A stretch of DNA of 45,217 bases from a virus: IMG/VR virus record IMGVR_UViG_3300037297_000118, positions 1 to 45,217 of that record; one strand, written 5' to 3'. Below, piece after piece: positions 24,124 through 31,788 of the stretch. How positions within the stretch are numbered: position 1 is the stretch's first letter; each line of letters opens with the position of its first letter. The translations under genes and the position numbers were made by a program. The notes beneath the pieces are model-generated. The model did not search any database and was not told where the DNA came from. It saw only the letters and a program-made list of their open reading frames with translations.

Positions 24124-24595
24124 ACAATATAATACTGATCTTCACCCATATATTCAAACTGATGGTTGTTTATTTATGTCTTTACTTGATATTGCTTGTG
24201 ATTATTGTAAAGCAAAATGTCAACCTGCTTTAAAAAGTGAATTGACAATTGCAGAAGTAAATAAAATATATTGGTATGCAATACCCCAATTTATGCAAGA
24301 TGGTAGACAAGCACAACAAAACAGATGCTATATTTTAAATCATGCAGAAATTATTAGATTGGGTTTTTATATACTTGGAAAACGAAATATGTTTATACAG
24401 TACTTATATCGTGATGATTTTGATCCTTCAAAAAGTTTTGGAGAAATTAAGGGATGTAATTATTTTATAACTGAAATTCAATTACCTACTTTTAATCATT
24501 TCTATAGAAGTGATGCAGATGGAAATGTTTTATATAATCCTGGTAGAAGTTTTTCAAATAATATAGAAAGCACAAGAGGATATAAGATTGAATGA
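24113..24595 (+). CDS. DUF261/C39-like putative cysteine peptidase
   Basis: 160 aa. YIQTDGCLFMSLLDIA near residues 13-28 places a Cys at the start of a helix, as in C39-type and NlpC-like peptidases. A late PTFNHFYRSDADGNVLYNPG segment offers the matching His and Asp. I recall this layout as DUF261, described mainly from spirochaetes. Its place between a membrane protein and spanin-like genes suggests a lytic endopeptidase, but it has no signal peptide and could process another phage protein. Start overlaps the previous gene. Confidence 0.55.
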   Translation: MIIKQYNTDLHPYIQTDGCLFMSLLDIACDYCKAKCQPALKSELTIAEVNKIYWYAIPQFMQDGRQAQQNRCYILNHAEIIRLGFYILGKRNMFIQYLYRDDFDPSKSFGEIKGCNYFITEIQLPTFNHFYRSDADGNVLYNPGRSFSNNIESTRGYKIE

Positions 24596-24998
24596 AAAAA
24601 TTATACCTATCATTCTTATTATTCTTATTGCTGTTGCCTTGTTTATCGGCTACGGATTTGGAAAAAGAATTAGTAATAGAGAAATTAAATCAGCTAAAGA
24701 TACAATTAGTGAACTTGAAAATACAATCGGAAAACTTAACACAACAATTACAGCAACAAAATCAGAATATAATGAACTTGAAAAGTTATATAGAGCAGAT
24801 AGAGAATCAATTGAAAATCTCAAAAACGCAAATAGAGAACTTGGAACTATCCTTGAACAACAAAGAAATATCATTAGAGAAATTGAAAAAAGAAATTCAG
24901 AAGTTGGAGAATCAAGTACAGGAATTACAAAAGGAATTGCAGAAGCTATCACAACAGTTGATGCAATTATTAAAACAATCAAGAAAGGAGAAAATTAA
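24588..24998 (+). CDS. Inner-membrane coiled-coil protein, i-spanin-like
   Basis: 136 aa from TTG at 24588, with GAGGA 7 nt upstream. The N-terminal membrane anchor (IIPIILIILIAVALFIGYGF) has a Lys/Arg stop (GKRISNR), followed by about 80 residues of coiled coil (ISELENTIGKLNTTI, LEQQRNIIREIEKR). That is the topology of an Rz-type i-spanin. 407 of its 411 nt are also read in another frame as a second secreted coiled-coil protein, as in the lambda Rz/Rz1 overprint. It would help fuse inner and outer membranes during lysis of a diderm host. Confidence 0.65.
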   Translation: MNEKIIPIILIILIAVALFIGYGFGKRISNREIKSAKDTISELENTIGKLNTTITATKSEYNELEKLYRADRESIENLKNANRELGTILEQQRNIIREIEKRNSEVGESSTGITKGIAEAITTVDAIIKTIKKGEN

Positions 24999-25083
24999 AG
25001 TTGGTTTAATAGTTGGTGGTGTTTCGTTTTCAATCGGTGTAGGTACTGGATTAATTTTATTTCAGTTACTAAGGAGTGATTAA
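24592..25083 (+). CDS. Secreted coiled-coil protein with C-terminal membrane segment, spanin partner
   Basis: 163 aa, starting with an ATGA overlap with the previous stop. It has an N-terminal signal peptide (MKKLYLSFLLFLLLLPCLSA) with a possible relaxed lipobox LLPC, then ~110 residues of Gln/Leu/Lys coiled coil, and a C-terminal membrane segment (GLIVGGVSFSIGVGTGLILF). A lipoprotein-like N-terminus plus C-terminal anchor is the layout of a unimolecular u-spanin. It overprints the i-spanin-like gene almost completely. Whether it is a partner or an independent spanin cannot be told from sequence. Confidence 0.6.
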   Translation: MKKLYLSFLLFLLLLPCLSATDLEKELVIEKLNQLKIQLVNLKIQSENLTQQLQQQNQNIMNLKSYIEQIENQLKISKTQIENLELSLNNKEISLEKLKKEIQKLENQVQELQKELQKLSQQLMQLLKQSRKEKIKVGLIVGGVSFSIGVGTGLILFQLLRSD

Positions 25084-25084
25084 A

Positions 25085-25447
25085 ATGGGTGAAAAGAGTT
25101 TACTAAAATCAAAAACCTTTTGGGGTATGATTGCAGCAATTATACTTGCAATTATATCGTGGATAACTGGACAACAAAGTTTACAAGCAGTAGTGCTTGA
25201 AATTGTTGGTGCAGTTGGTGTTATTTTTCTAAGATCAGAAATAGATAACAATCTTAGAAATTTTTTCAACAAATTTAATTGGTTCACCAATAAAACCGTT
25301 TGGGTTGCTATTGCAGCAGCACTTGGGTTTGTAATTTCCTGGTTAGCAGGGGAAATTGAATTGTTGCAAATGTTAATTGGTGTAGTAACTGCAATTTCAG
25401 GTATCTTTCTTAGAAGTGCTGTAGAACCTGAAAACCCTGGTACATGA
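25085..25447 (+). CDS. Holin-like membrane protein with internal duplication
   Basis: 120 aa from ATG at 25085, 8 nt after AAGGAG; a GTG at 25076 lies on the ribosome site itself and is unlikely. Two tandem modules share the pattern KT.W..IAA....ISW..G....L......V.A...IFLRS (about 11-52 and 72-114), each with two short hydrophobic segments. The module duplication suggests four membrane passes. In the lysis cassette it is the best holin candidate: timed holes that release the lytic enzyme or depolarise the membrane. Confidence 0.65.
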   Translation: MGEKSLLKSKTFWGMIAAIILAIISWITGQQSLQAVVLEIVGAVGVIFLRSEIDNNLRNFFNKFNWFTNKTVWVAIAAALGFVISWLAGEIELLQMLIGVVTAISGIFLRSAVEPENPGT

Positions 25448-25486
25448 TAAAAAAAGTACATCATTAAATTTTAAGGAGTAAAAAGA

Positions 25487-26188
25487 ATGATCAGAAGTAA
25501 ATCAATTATGAAAGGTGTTGTTAGAGCAAAAGTAATTTCCCTTGATCCTGTTGGAATTGAAAAACTTGAAGCACTAAGAATTCAATTCCCTGAAAGAAAA
25601 CAAAATCCAGATTATTTTATTGCACGTGATGCAATCTATAAAGAACATAGTTTTAGAAAGAAAAGAACAACTTGGAATTTTAAAGTATTTACAACTATGG
25701 TTGCTTGTGCAATTAGAAAAAATTTCCGTGAAGCTTTTGAAGTATTAAAATTTGAAACTGCTGTAAACCACAACATAGTTACCGATGAAGGGGATGCACT
25801 GGTTGCTGATAATATGGCAAATACCCCTGCACGAACTAAAGTTGATCAAACAAATGGACACATTACAGTTGGTACAGGGTGGACAGGAACAACCCCAAAA
25901 CAAAATACAGCAGTAAATACACCTACTGGTTCACCTGAAGTAATGGATACAGGTTATCCAGTACTTAAAGGAACATGGGGAAATACAGATGATAATGTTG
26001 TACAGTATCGTGCAACTTTTGAAGCTGGTGATTTAAACCAAACTGGAATTGATGAAGCTGGTTTAGGAAATAATGCAGTTGAAGCTTCAGGTGATAATTT
26101 GGCATATGGTCAAATTACACCTTCAGTTGATGTTGCTTCAACAGATACTTTGCAGGTGGATTGGGAAATAACTTTTTTGGGTGCATAA
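25487..26188 (+). CDS. Unknown virion or fibre-like protein
   Basis: 233 aa. The N-terminal 90 residues are basic and helical. The C-terminal part contains NGHITVGTGWTGTTPKQNTA and TDTLQVDWEITFLG, a beta-rich region of a type I associate with small phage tail-fibre or tail-tip proteins. Strong AAGGAG upstream. It follows the lysis cassette and begins a second structural block, so it may be an appendage gene. No certain family. Confidence 0.5.
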   Translation: MIRSKSIMKGVVRAKVISLDPVGIEKLEALRIQFPERKQNPDYFIARDAIYKEHSFRKKRTTWNFKVFTTMVACAIRKNFREAFEVLKFETAVNHNIVTDEGDALVADNMANTPARTKVDQTNGHITVGTGWTGTTPKQNTAVNTPTGSPEVMDTGYPVLKGTWGNTDDNVVQYRATFEAGDLNQTGIDEAGLGNNAVEASGDNLAYGQITPSVDVASTDTLQVDWEITFLGA

Positions 26189-26192
26189 ATTA

Positions 26193-26594
26193 ATGGCAAC
26201 TTTTATTGTCAGATGGGAATCATCCTGGATGGAATTAGCTGATCGCACTGATTGGGGTGTAGGTAAATTAAAACAGTATGATCAGCGATACATTCAGGGT
26301 GATCCTGTTTCTGTTGTAGCTGATGGGGTTTTATTTGATCCTTTAACAGAAACTTGGTTACAAGAAATAACAAATCCTAAATGTGTTGGTGTACACGTTT
26401 ATGATTTATCATTAGCTGAAGCAGAAGCATTTTTAGTTGCTTATCGTTCAGGTGAAACTATAATATTTAAAAGGAAATATACAATTGATAAATTAAATTT
26501 ACCTACACCTTTAGTTGATAGAATTGAAGCAGAAAGAAAAGTTGAAGTAACAAGGGATCAATTTAATGCAGCTATAAAAGATAAAAGTGTATGA
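26193..26594 (+). CDS. Unknown protein
   Basis: 133 aa from ATG at 26193; a GTG at 26181 lies inside the previous gene and lacks a better ribosome site. Mixed alpha/beta with a hydrophobic core (LSLAEAEAFLVAYRSGETII) and a helical C-terminus (DRIEAERKVEVTRDQFNAAI). Neighbours are appendage-like proteins. The next gene starts in its stop (ATGA). No function assigned. Confidence 0.5.
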   Translation: MATFIVRWESSWMELADRTDWGVGKLKQYDQRYIQGDPVSVVADGVLFDPLTETWLQEITNPKCVGVHVYDLSLAEAEAFLVAYRSGETIIFKRKYTIDKLNLPTPLVDRIEAERKVEVTRDQFNAAIKDKSV

Positions 26595-26923
26595 ATAAAA
26601 AAAGAAAGGTTTCTATTCTAAGTGATTTAATATCTGGTGAATTAAATAGAAGAAACCTTTGGTTATTTGCTGGTATTGAACCAATTGGATTTTTTAAACA
26701 AGAAAATCAGAAATGGTATATTAAAATTAATGGTTGTTCATCTTGTGGAAAATGTTGTATTGATGCAAATGTTTTTAATACAGGAAGATGTAAATATTTA
26801 AAACAGGTTTCTAAAATTACAACTGAATGTGAATTAAAATTAAATCGTCCTTTTAACTGTTCAACAGATGATGGTAGAAATAGCATCCCTGAATGTACAG
26901 TTAAATATAAAAAGGTGGAATAA
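26591..26923 (+). CDS. Cysteine-cluster protein (YkgJ-like zinc/iron site)
   Basis: 110 aa. The segment NGCSSCGKCCIDANVFNTG gives the C..CG.CC motif of the YkgJ family, which binds zinc or an iron-sulfur centre. More cysteines follow (CKYL, CELKL, CSTD, CTVKY). It is unusual inside a structural gene block and could be a maturation or modification enzyme for the large fibre encoded next. ATGA coupling with the previous gene. Family call is by motif only. Confidence 0.55.
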   Translation: MNKKRKVSILSDLISGELNRRNLWLFAGIEPIGFFKQENQKWYIKINGCSSCGKCCIDANVFNTGRCKYLKQVSKITTECELKLNRPFNCSTDDGRNSIPECTVKYKKVE

Positions 26924-29900
26924 TTGGGTAAAATAAAACCACCAGTATTAACATCTTCACGTATTTGTGATGCTTCACGTGTAGCTATTGCTGCTGATGA
27001 TACACCAGTAAAAAAACAGAATTGGGAAAATGAATTTATTTTATGTACTCAAATTGAAGATGATGGTAATGCATGGTCTGCTGCTTATAAATTAAGATTC
27101 AGAGATAAAACTGCTGCTGGTGCTTTTGCTGATGTTGGATCAGCAACAGCTATTAGATGGGGAACAGGTACAGTTTTAGTTGATGGTGCAACATTAACAC
27201 AAGCAAATAGTAGATGTACAAATAATCCAGGTAGCATTTGGCAAGATGGTTTAGAAAATGAAGGGGATAATTTATTACCAGATACAGGAACATATGCTTT
27301 AGGTGGAGCAAACTATACAGAATTTCAGTGGGCGCTTGATCCTACTGGTGTTATTCTTTGCCATGAATATGAATTTGAATTATATGATGTAACAAATGGT
27401 GCTGCAATTGGTACTTGTGTTGCAACATGGTCAAGTTTTATTTTGCATTATGTAAATACTGGTTCAACTCCTGGTGGAACTGGTAAAACAAATGCGACAA
27501 CTGGAACTGATAGGGCATTTGCAAGCACTTCAGAATGGGAAGCAGCAGCAGATGAAGATTTAGTTGCTGCTGGTTGTGGAAATTCACAATTATATTTAGA
27601 TGGTGGTCAAGAGGAATATAAAACTTCAACAGGTGCAATTGTAATTTCTGGTTGGAATACTGATCAAGATAATAAAATTGAAATTTTAGGTGGTTATCCT
27701 TTAGGAAATGGAAGGCATGATAATACATTTAAAACTGATAGACATAGATACAGATGGACAGTTGACACAACTACTGCACCACCTAACGGTTTATTTGATA
27801 TTGAACTTGCATTAGATGATGCTGTTGAATTTTCATTTATGCAGGTTGAATTTAATATAACTGCAAACTTTGGTGCAAATACTGTTAGAGTAATTGATCA
27901 ATTTAATAATGATGAATTAGGTTTTTTCTGGTATCATAATAATTTGGTTAAAGGTGATTTTGATACTTCACCTGGTTATGGTGATGTAATTCCCCAAAGG
28001 CATTTAAATTTAACTCATATTGTAACAGGACCATCAGGACAAAGTGCTGCAAAAGCTTATATTTATAACAATATTATTTATTTACCAAATCAAGATTCTA
28101 TTGGTCGAAATGGTGGTGGTTTTTATTTTTACGCAAATGATACAGGTTTAGAAGTATGGTGTTATTATAATACAGTAATTGGTGGTACATATGGTATTGT
28201 TGTTTTTGCTGTAAATTCACTTGCAACTGATTTGCAAGTACATTTAAAAAATAATTTAGTTGCTTATCAATATCTTGGTGCTTTAAATGAAGTAAATCCA
28301 AATGGTGTTGCAACAGATAGTGATTATAATACAACTGATGATTCATCTTTTTCTGGTGGTGCAAATGATAAAGTAAATCAAACTTTTGATTTTGAAAATG
28401 AAAGTGCAAAAAATTACCGTTTAACTTGTTATGATCGTGGTGCACAATATTCAGCAGTTGATGTTTCAGCAGATACTAATTTACCTGTTGATGATGATGG
28501 TAAAGGACAATCCCCACGATCAGATTATCCTGATTGTGGAGCAGATGAAGAATATCATTTATGTGTAACATTTGAAGATACTGTTGGTATTACAGATGTA
28601 TTAACAAGAATTTTAAATGCAGTTAGATTAATTGCTGATACAATTGGAATAACAGATGTATTAACAAGAATCGGTACATTTTTTAGATCAATAGCCGATA
28701 CTGTTGGAATAACAGATTTATTAACAGCAGTTAAAGTTGGTGCAGCAAAGTTTGCTTCCCTTGCTGATACTGTTGGAATTACAGATACAGTTGCAAGAAA
28801 AAAAGGTGCAATTAGATCAATAGCAGATAATGTTGGGATAACTGATACTGTAAATAGAATTGGTTCATTCTTTAGAACTATAGCAGATAATGTTGGGATA
28901 ACTGATACTGTAAATAGAATTGGTTCATTCTTTAGAACTATAACCGATACAGTTGGAAGTACAGATTTACTTGCAAGATCATTAGTTTATTTTAGATCAA
29001 TTGCTGATACAGTTGGAATTACCGATACTGTTGCAACAGTAAAAGGTGCATTTAGATCAATAGCTGATACAGTTGGAATTACTGATTTACTTGCAAGATC
29101 AAAAGGTGCTATTCGTTCAATATCTGATACTGTTGGAATAACAGATACTTTAAATAGAATTGGTTCATTTTTTAGATCAATAGCCGATACAGTTGGAAGT
29201 ACAGATTTACTTGCTGCTTCTAAAATGGTTTTTGTTTCCCTTGCTGATACTGTTGGAATAACAGATTTAATTACAACTGCAAAAGGTGCAGTTAGATCAA
29301 TAGCCGATACAGTAAATATTACAGATACATTAACAAGAATTGCTTCATTCTTTAGATCAGTTTCTGATACTGTTGGAATTACTGATACTGTTGCAAGAAT
29401 AGGTACATTTTTTAGAACTATAACAGATACCGAAAATATTACAGATACACTTGCTGCTATAACTAAACTTGTTAGATCAATTTCTGATACTGTTGGAATT
29501 ACTGATACAATTACAAGAGTAGGTACATTTTTTAGAACAATAACAGATACCGAAAATATTACAGATACATTAACAAGAATAGGTTCATTCTTTAGAACTG
29601 TAGCCGATACAGTTGGAATTACAGATGTATTAACAGCAGTTAAAGTTGGTGCAGCAAAGTTTGCTTCCCTTGCTGATACTGTTGGAATTACAGATACAAT
29701 TACAACAGCAAGAAATATTATTAAATCAATTTCTGATACAGTTGGAATTACAGATGTATTAACAGCAGCTAAAAAAGTATTTGTTTCTTTAGCAGATACA
29801 GTTGGTATTACTGATATAATCACAAGATCAAAAGGTGCAGTTAGATCAATAACGGATACTGTAAATATAACAGATACTTTAACAAAAATAGTTTCTTTTG

Positions 29901-30394
29901 TTCGATCAATAACTGATACTGTAAATATAACAGATACTTTAACAAGAATAGGTACATTTTTTAGAACAATAACAGATACCGAAAATATTACAGATGCATT
30001 AACAGTAACTAAAAAAATACTTGTTTCCCTTGCTGATACTGTAGGCATAACGGATATATTGACAAGATCAAAAAAAGGAGTTAGAATAGTTGCCGATACA
30101 GTTGGAATTACAGATTTAATTACAAGATCAAAAGGTGCAGTTAGATCAATAATTGATACTGTTAATATTTCAGATACAATTTCAACAATTAGAACTATTA
30201 TAGTTCAACTTGCTGATACTGTTGGAATAACAGATGTTTTAAATGCTTTTGTTAGTTTACCACCTAAAATATTTGAAGGCATTTCAAATATTGTAACTTT
30301 TACTTCTGCTGGTATTTCGACAATATCAAAAAGTATTATTGAATTTATTTCAAATATCTTTACTAAATATGATGGGGGTGATTCAGAATTATGA
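26924..30394 (+). CDS. Large repeat fibre / surface adhesin
   Basis: 1156 aa from TTG at 26924, with AAGGTGG 5 nt upstream. Residues 1-540 are a beta-rich globular part that includes a possible beta helix (GYGDVIPQRHLNLTHIVTGP-like steps). From about residue 550 to 1107 there are about 28 repeats of roughly 20 residues with core DTVGITD followed by a hydrophobic, Arg-containing half. Such repeats probably stack as a rod holding a tip. Some neighbouring repeats are identical at the DNA level. Function as a long tail fibre or cell-surface adhesin is inferred. Confidence 0.65.
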   Translation: MGKIKPPVLTSSRICDASRVAIAADDTPVKKQNWENEFILCTQIEDDGNAWSAAYKLRFRDKTAAGAFADVGSATAIRWGTGTVLVDGATLTQANSRCTNNPGSIWQDGLENEGDNLLPDTGTYALGGANYTEFQWALDPTGVILCHEYEFELYDVTNGAAIGTCVATWSSFILHYVNTGSTPGGTGKTNATTGTDRAFASTSEWEAAADEDLVAAGCGNSQLYLDGGQEEYKTSTGAIVISGWNTDQDNKIEILGGYPLGNGRHDNTFKTDRHRYRWTVDTTTAPPNGLFDIELALDDAVEFSFMQVEFNITANFGANTVRVIDQFNNDELGFFWYHNNLVKGDFDTSPGYGDVIPQRHLNLTHIVTGPSGQSAAKAYIYNNIIYLPNQDSIGRNGGGFYFYANDTGLEVWCYYNTVIGGTYGIVVFAVNSLATDLQVHLKNNLVAYQYLGALNEVNPNGVATDSDYNTTDDSSFSGGANDKVNQTFDFENESAKNYRLTCYDRGAQYSAVDVSADTNLPVDDDGKGQSPRSDYPDCGADEEYHLCVTFEDTVGITDVLTRILNAVRLIADTIGITDVLTRIGTFFRSIADTVGITDLLTAVKVGAAKFASLADTVGITDTVARKKGAIRSIADNVGITDTVNRIGSFFRTIADNVGITDTVNRIGSFFRTITDTVGSTDLLARSLVYFRSIADTVGITDTVATVKGAFRSIADTVGITDLLARSKGAIRSISDTVGITDTLNRIGSFFRSIADTVGSTDLLAASKMVFVSLADTVGITDLITTAKGAVRSIADTVNITDTLTRIASFFRSVSDTVGITDTVARIGTFFRTITDTENITDTLAAITKLVRSISDTVGITDTITRVGTFFRTITDTENITDTLTRIGSFFRTVADTVGITDVLTAVKVGAAKFASLADTVGITDTITTARNIIKSISDTVGITDVLTAAKKVFVSLADTVGITDIITRSKGAVRSITDTVNITDTLTKIVSFVRSITDTVNITDTLTRIGTFFRTITDTENITDALTVTKKILVSLADTVGITDILTRSKKGVRIVADTVGITDLITRSKGAVRSIIDTVNISDTISTIRTIIVQLADTVGITDVLNAFVSLPPKIFEGISNIVTFTSAGISTISKSIIEFISNIFTKYDGGDSEL
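28573..30245 (+). repeat. Coding tandem repeat array, about 28 units of ~60 bp
   Basis: Each unit encodes about 20 residues with the core (A/S/T)DTVGITD. A 62-bp stretch from 28821 recurs perfectly 60 bp later, and about 70 bp near 28721 recur near 29627. Insertion or loss of units would change rod length in frame. Confidence 0.9.
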
Positions 30395-30717
30395 GTGATC
30401 GAATAGAAAAAAATCAACCGTTTCAGTTAATTATTACTTGCATTAGGGATGGTGTAATTGTTGATTTTTCAGATGTAACCATTACTAATAAAACAATAAA
30501 TTATCAATCCCCTGAACAGGTTGAAAGTGCAAAATTTGCAGCATCAATTTTAAATCCACCTGGAACAGATGGGAAGATTTATATTGATATTCCAGTAAAT
30601 ACTTTTAATGAAGTTGGTGATTGGGAAGCAAAACCATATGTTACTTTTGGTACAGATGAATTCCCTGGTTCACCTGTAACGATTCCAATTGTAGAACCTT
30701 GGCAAACCGGAGGATAA
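30391..30717 (+). CDS. Ig-like baseplate or appendage protein (probable)
   Basis: 108 aa, ATGA overlap with the large fibre. Strand-rich (FQLIITCIRDGVIVDFSDVT, IYIDIPVNTFNEVGDWEAKP) in the style of BppU-type or Ig-like domains, where a short N-terminal beta domain attaches fibres. No catalytic motif. Likely part of the same appendage as the repeat fibre. Confidence 0.5.
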   Translation: MSDRIEKNQPFQLIITCIRDGVIVDFSDVTITNKTINYQSPEQVESAKFAASILNPPGTDGKIYIDIPVNTFNEVGDWEAKPYVTFGTDEFPGSPVTIPIVEPWQTGG

Positions 30718-30722
30718 TAAAA

Positions 30723-31115
30723 ATGAAGAAATGGTTGTTAATCATTCTGTTGTGCTTGCCTTTGTTGTTAGGGCAAACTGTACAGTATACTAATCAAATT
30801 ACAATTGAATGGGATGCTGTAACAGATACAGGTGCAATAAGCTATGAAGTTTATTTTGCACCTTATCCTGTAGCCGATCCACAAAATGTTGACACATTAA
30901 CCTTTGTGGAAGAAACAGCACTATTAGAATCAACAGTTACCTTTGCAACTGAAGGTAAATATGCTGTTGGTGTTAGAACTAAAAAAGTAATTGATGGGGA
31001 AACTTTATTTTCTGAAGTTAATTGGAGTTATGAAAATGGAGTAAATACACCAAACCCTTTTATTGTAGGGTTTTTTACTCCACCTGTAGCACCAGAAAAT
31101 TTAAGGAGTCAATAA
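30723..31115 (+). CDS. Secreted fibronectin type III protein
   Basis: 130 aa from ATG at 30723, with GGAGGA 8 nt upstream; the ATG-less extension to 30699 is unlikely. It starts with a signal peptide (MKKWLLIILLCLPLLLG), then one FN3 domain (ITIEWDAVTDTGAISYEVYF, YAVGVRTKKVIDGETLFSEV). Signal peptides are rare in virion proteins, so it may act in the host envelope, for example to block superinfection or help lysis. Function inferred. Confidence 0.6.
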   Translation: MKKWLLIILLCLPLLLGQTVQYTNQITIEWDAVTDTGAISYEVYFAPYPVADPQNVDTLTFVEETALLESTVTFATEGKYAVGVRTKKVIDGETLFSEVNWSYENGVNTPNPFIVGFFTPPVAPENLRSQ

Positions 31116-31116
31116 A

Positions 31117-31362
31117 ATGCCCTATCCAAACGAACATGCTTGCAGAGTTTTAAATCCTGGTAGTTTTGAAGCTGGAAGTTTTAGACGCAAAAGTGTAACT
31201 TCAGGTGTTGATATAATTATTGGTAGATTAAAAGGGCAAACTACTACACGAACACAAGCATATAGATTAAAAACATCACGATTTAAAACAGCAGCAGATG
31301 CACGTAAATGGTTAAAAGATAATAATGTTAAATGTGCTTCTTTTGAAGCTGCTTCAGATTAA
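31117..31362 (+). CDS. Small phage protein of MPYPNEHACR type
   Basis: 81 aa starting MPYPNEHACRVLNPGSFEAG. I have seen this opening and the C-terminal (TAADARKWLKDNN...FEAASD) in small phage proteins, often near capsid or scaffold genes or fused to other domains, but their function is not established. AAGGAG precedes the ATG. It is the last rightward gene; its stop overlaps the convergent nuclease gene by 9 nt. Confidence 0.65.
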   Translation: MPYPNEHACRVLNPGSFEAGSFRRKSVTSGVDIIIGRLKGQTTTRTQAYRLKTSRFKTAADARKWLKDNNVKCASFEAASD

Positions 31363-31788
31363 ATTAATAACTTTATAATCATTATCTAAAACACCAACAA
31401 TATCTTCTGCATCAACATCTTTTAGAAATTGTGCATACTTTGCTTTTTTTATAAATGTTTCTTGTGTATAGCTTCTTTCTATGTTTTTATTTTTAAAGAT
31501 AAATAAAGATGAATCAATAGATATAAATAAAAAAGCATTTCCACCCATAGCAACATAATTTTTAATCCAATTTAATTGCCCTGGTCGAAAAGGGATTTTA
31601 ATTTTTTTCTGTTCTAATTTTATTGGGTGTTGTATTACTTTAAATTCAATCCATCCATCAGTTTGTGTTGTCCTAAAAAATAAATCTGGTATTCCTACAC
31701 CCGTCATAGGTGATTCTATGCGTTGAACAAATATCCCTGAAAATTGCAGCAATTTAATTATCTTTCTTGATAATTCTGTTTCTTTCAT
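31354..31788 (-). CDS. VRR-NUC family nuclease
   Basis: 144 aa. The N-terminal helix (ETELSRKIIKLLQFSG) is followed by a compact PD-(D/E)XK core: GVGIPDLFF (Asp), then GWIEFKV (E-F-K) and RPGQLNWI. That is the VRR-NUC layout found as stand-alone phage nucleases, likely acting on branched DNA such as Holliday junctions or replication forks. It overlaps the DNA polymerase 3' end by 35 nt and so belongs to the replication operon. The rightward operon ends in it (convergent). Confidence 0.8.
   Translation of the reverse strand: MKETELSRKIIKLLQFSGIFVQRIESPMTGVGIPDLFFRTTQTDGWIEFKVIQHPIKLEQKKIKIPFRPGQLNWIKNYVAMGGNAFLFISIDSSLFIFKNKNIERSYTQETFIKKAKYAQFLKDVDAEDIVGVLDNDYKVINLI

Noticed and set aside
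24650-24982. Minus-strand open frame opposite the spanin-like genes
   Set aside because: No ribosome site, and it is explained as the antisense of two overlapping coiled-coil frames.
28987-30048. Long open frame on the minus strand (353 codons)
   Set aside because: It is a by-product of the repeat array in the opposite frame: its protein is the same low-complexity unit repeated, without a ribosome site, and it opposes a strongly supported gene.
28573-30245. Possible CRISPR array because of regular repeats
   Set aside because: Units of about 60 bp have no unique spacers, the repeats vary, and they remain in one open frame inside a fibre gene.
3061-31362. Recoded stop codons
   Set aside because: TGA, TAA and TAG all end genes with correct coupling to downstream starts, and no long frames are interrupted by one specific codon.
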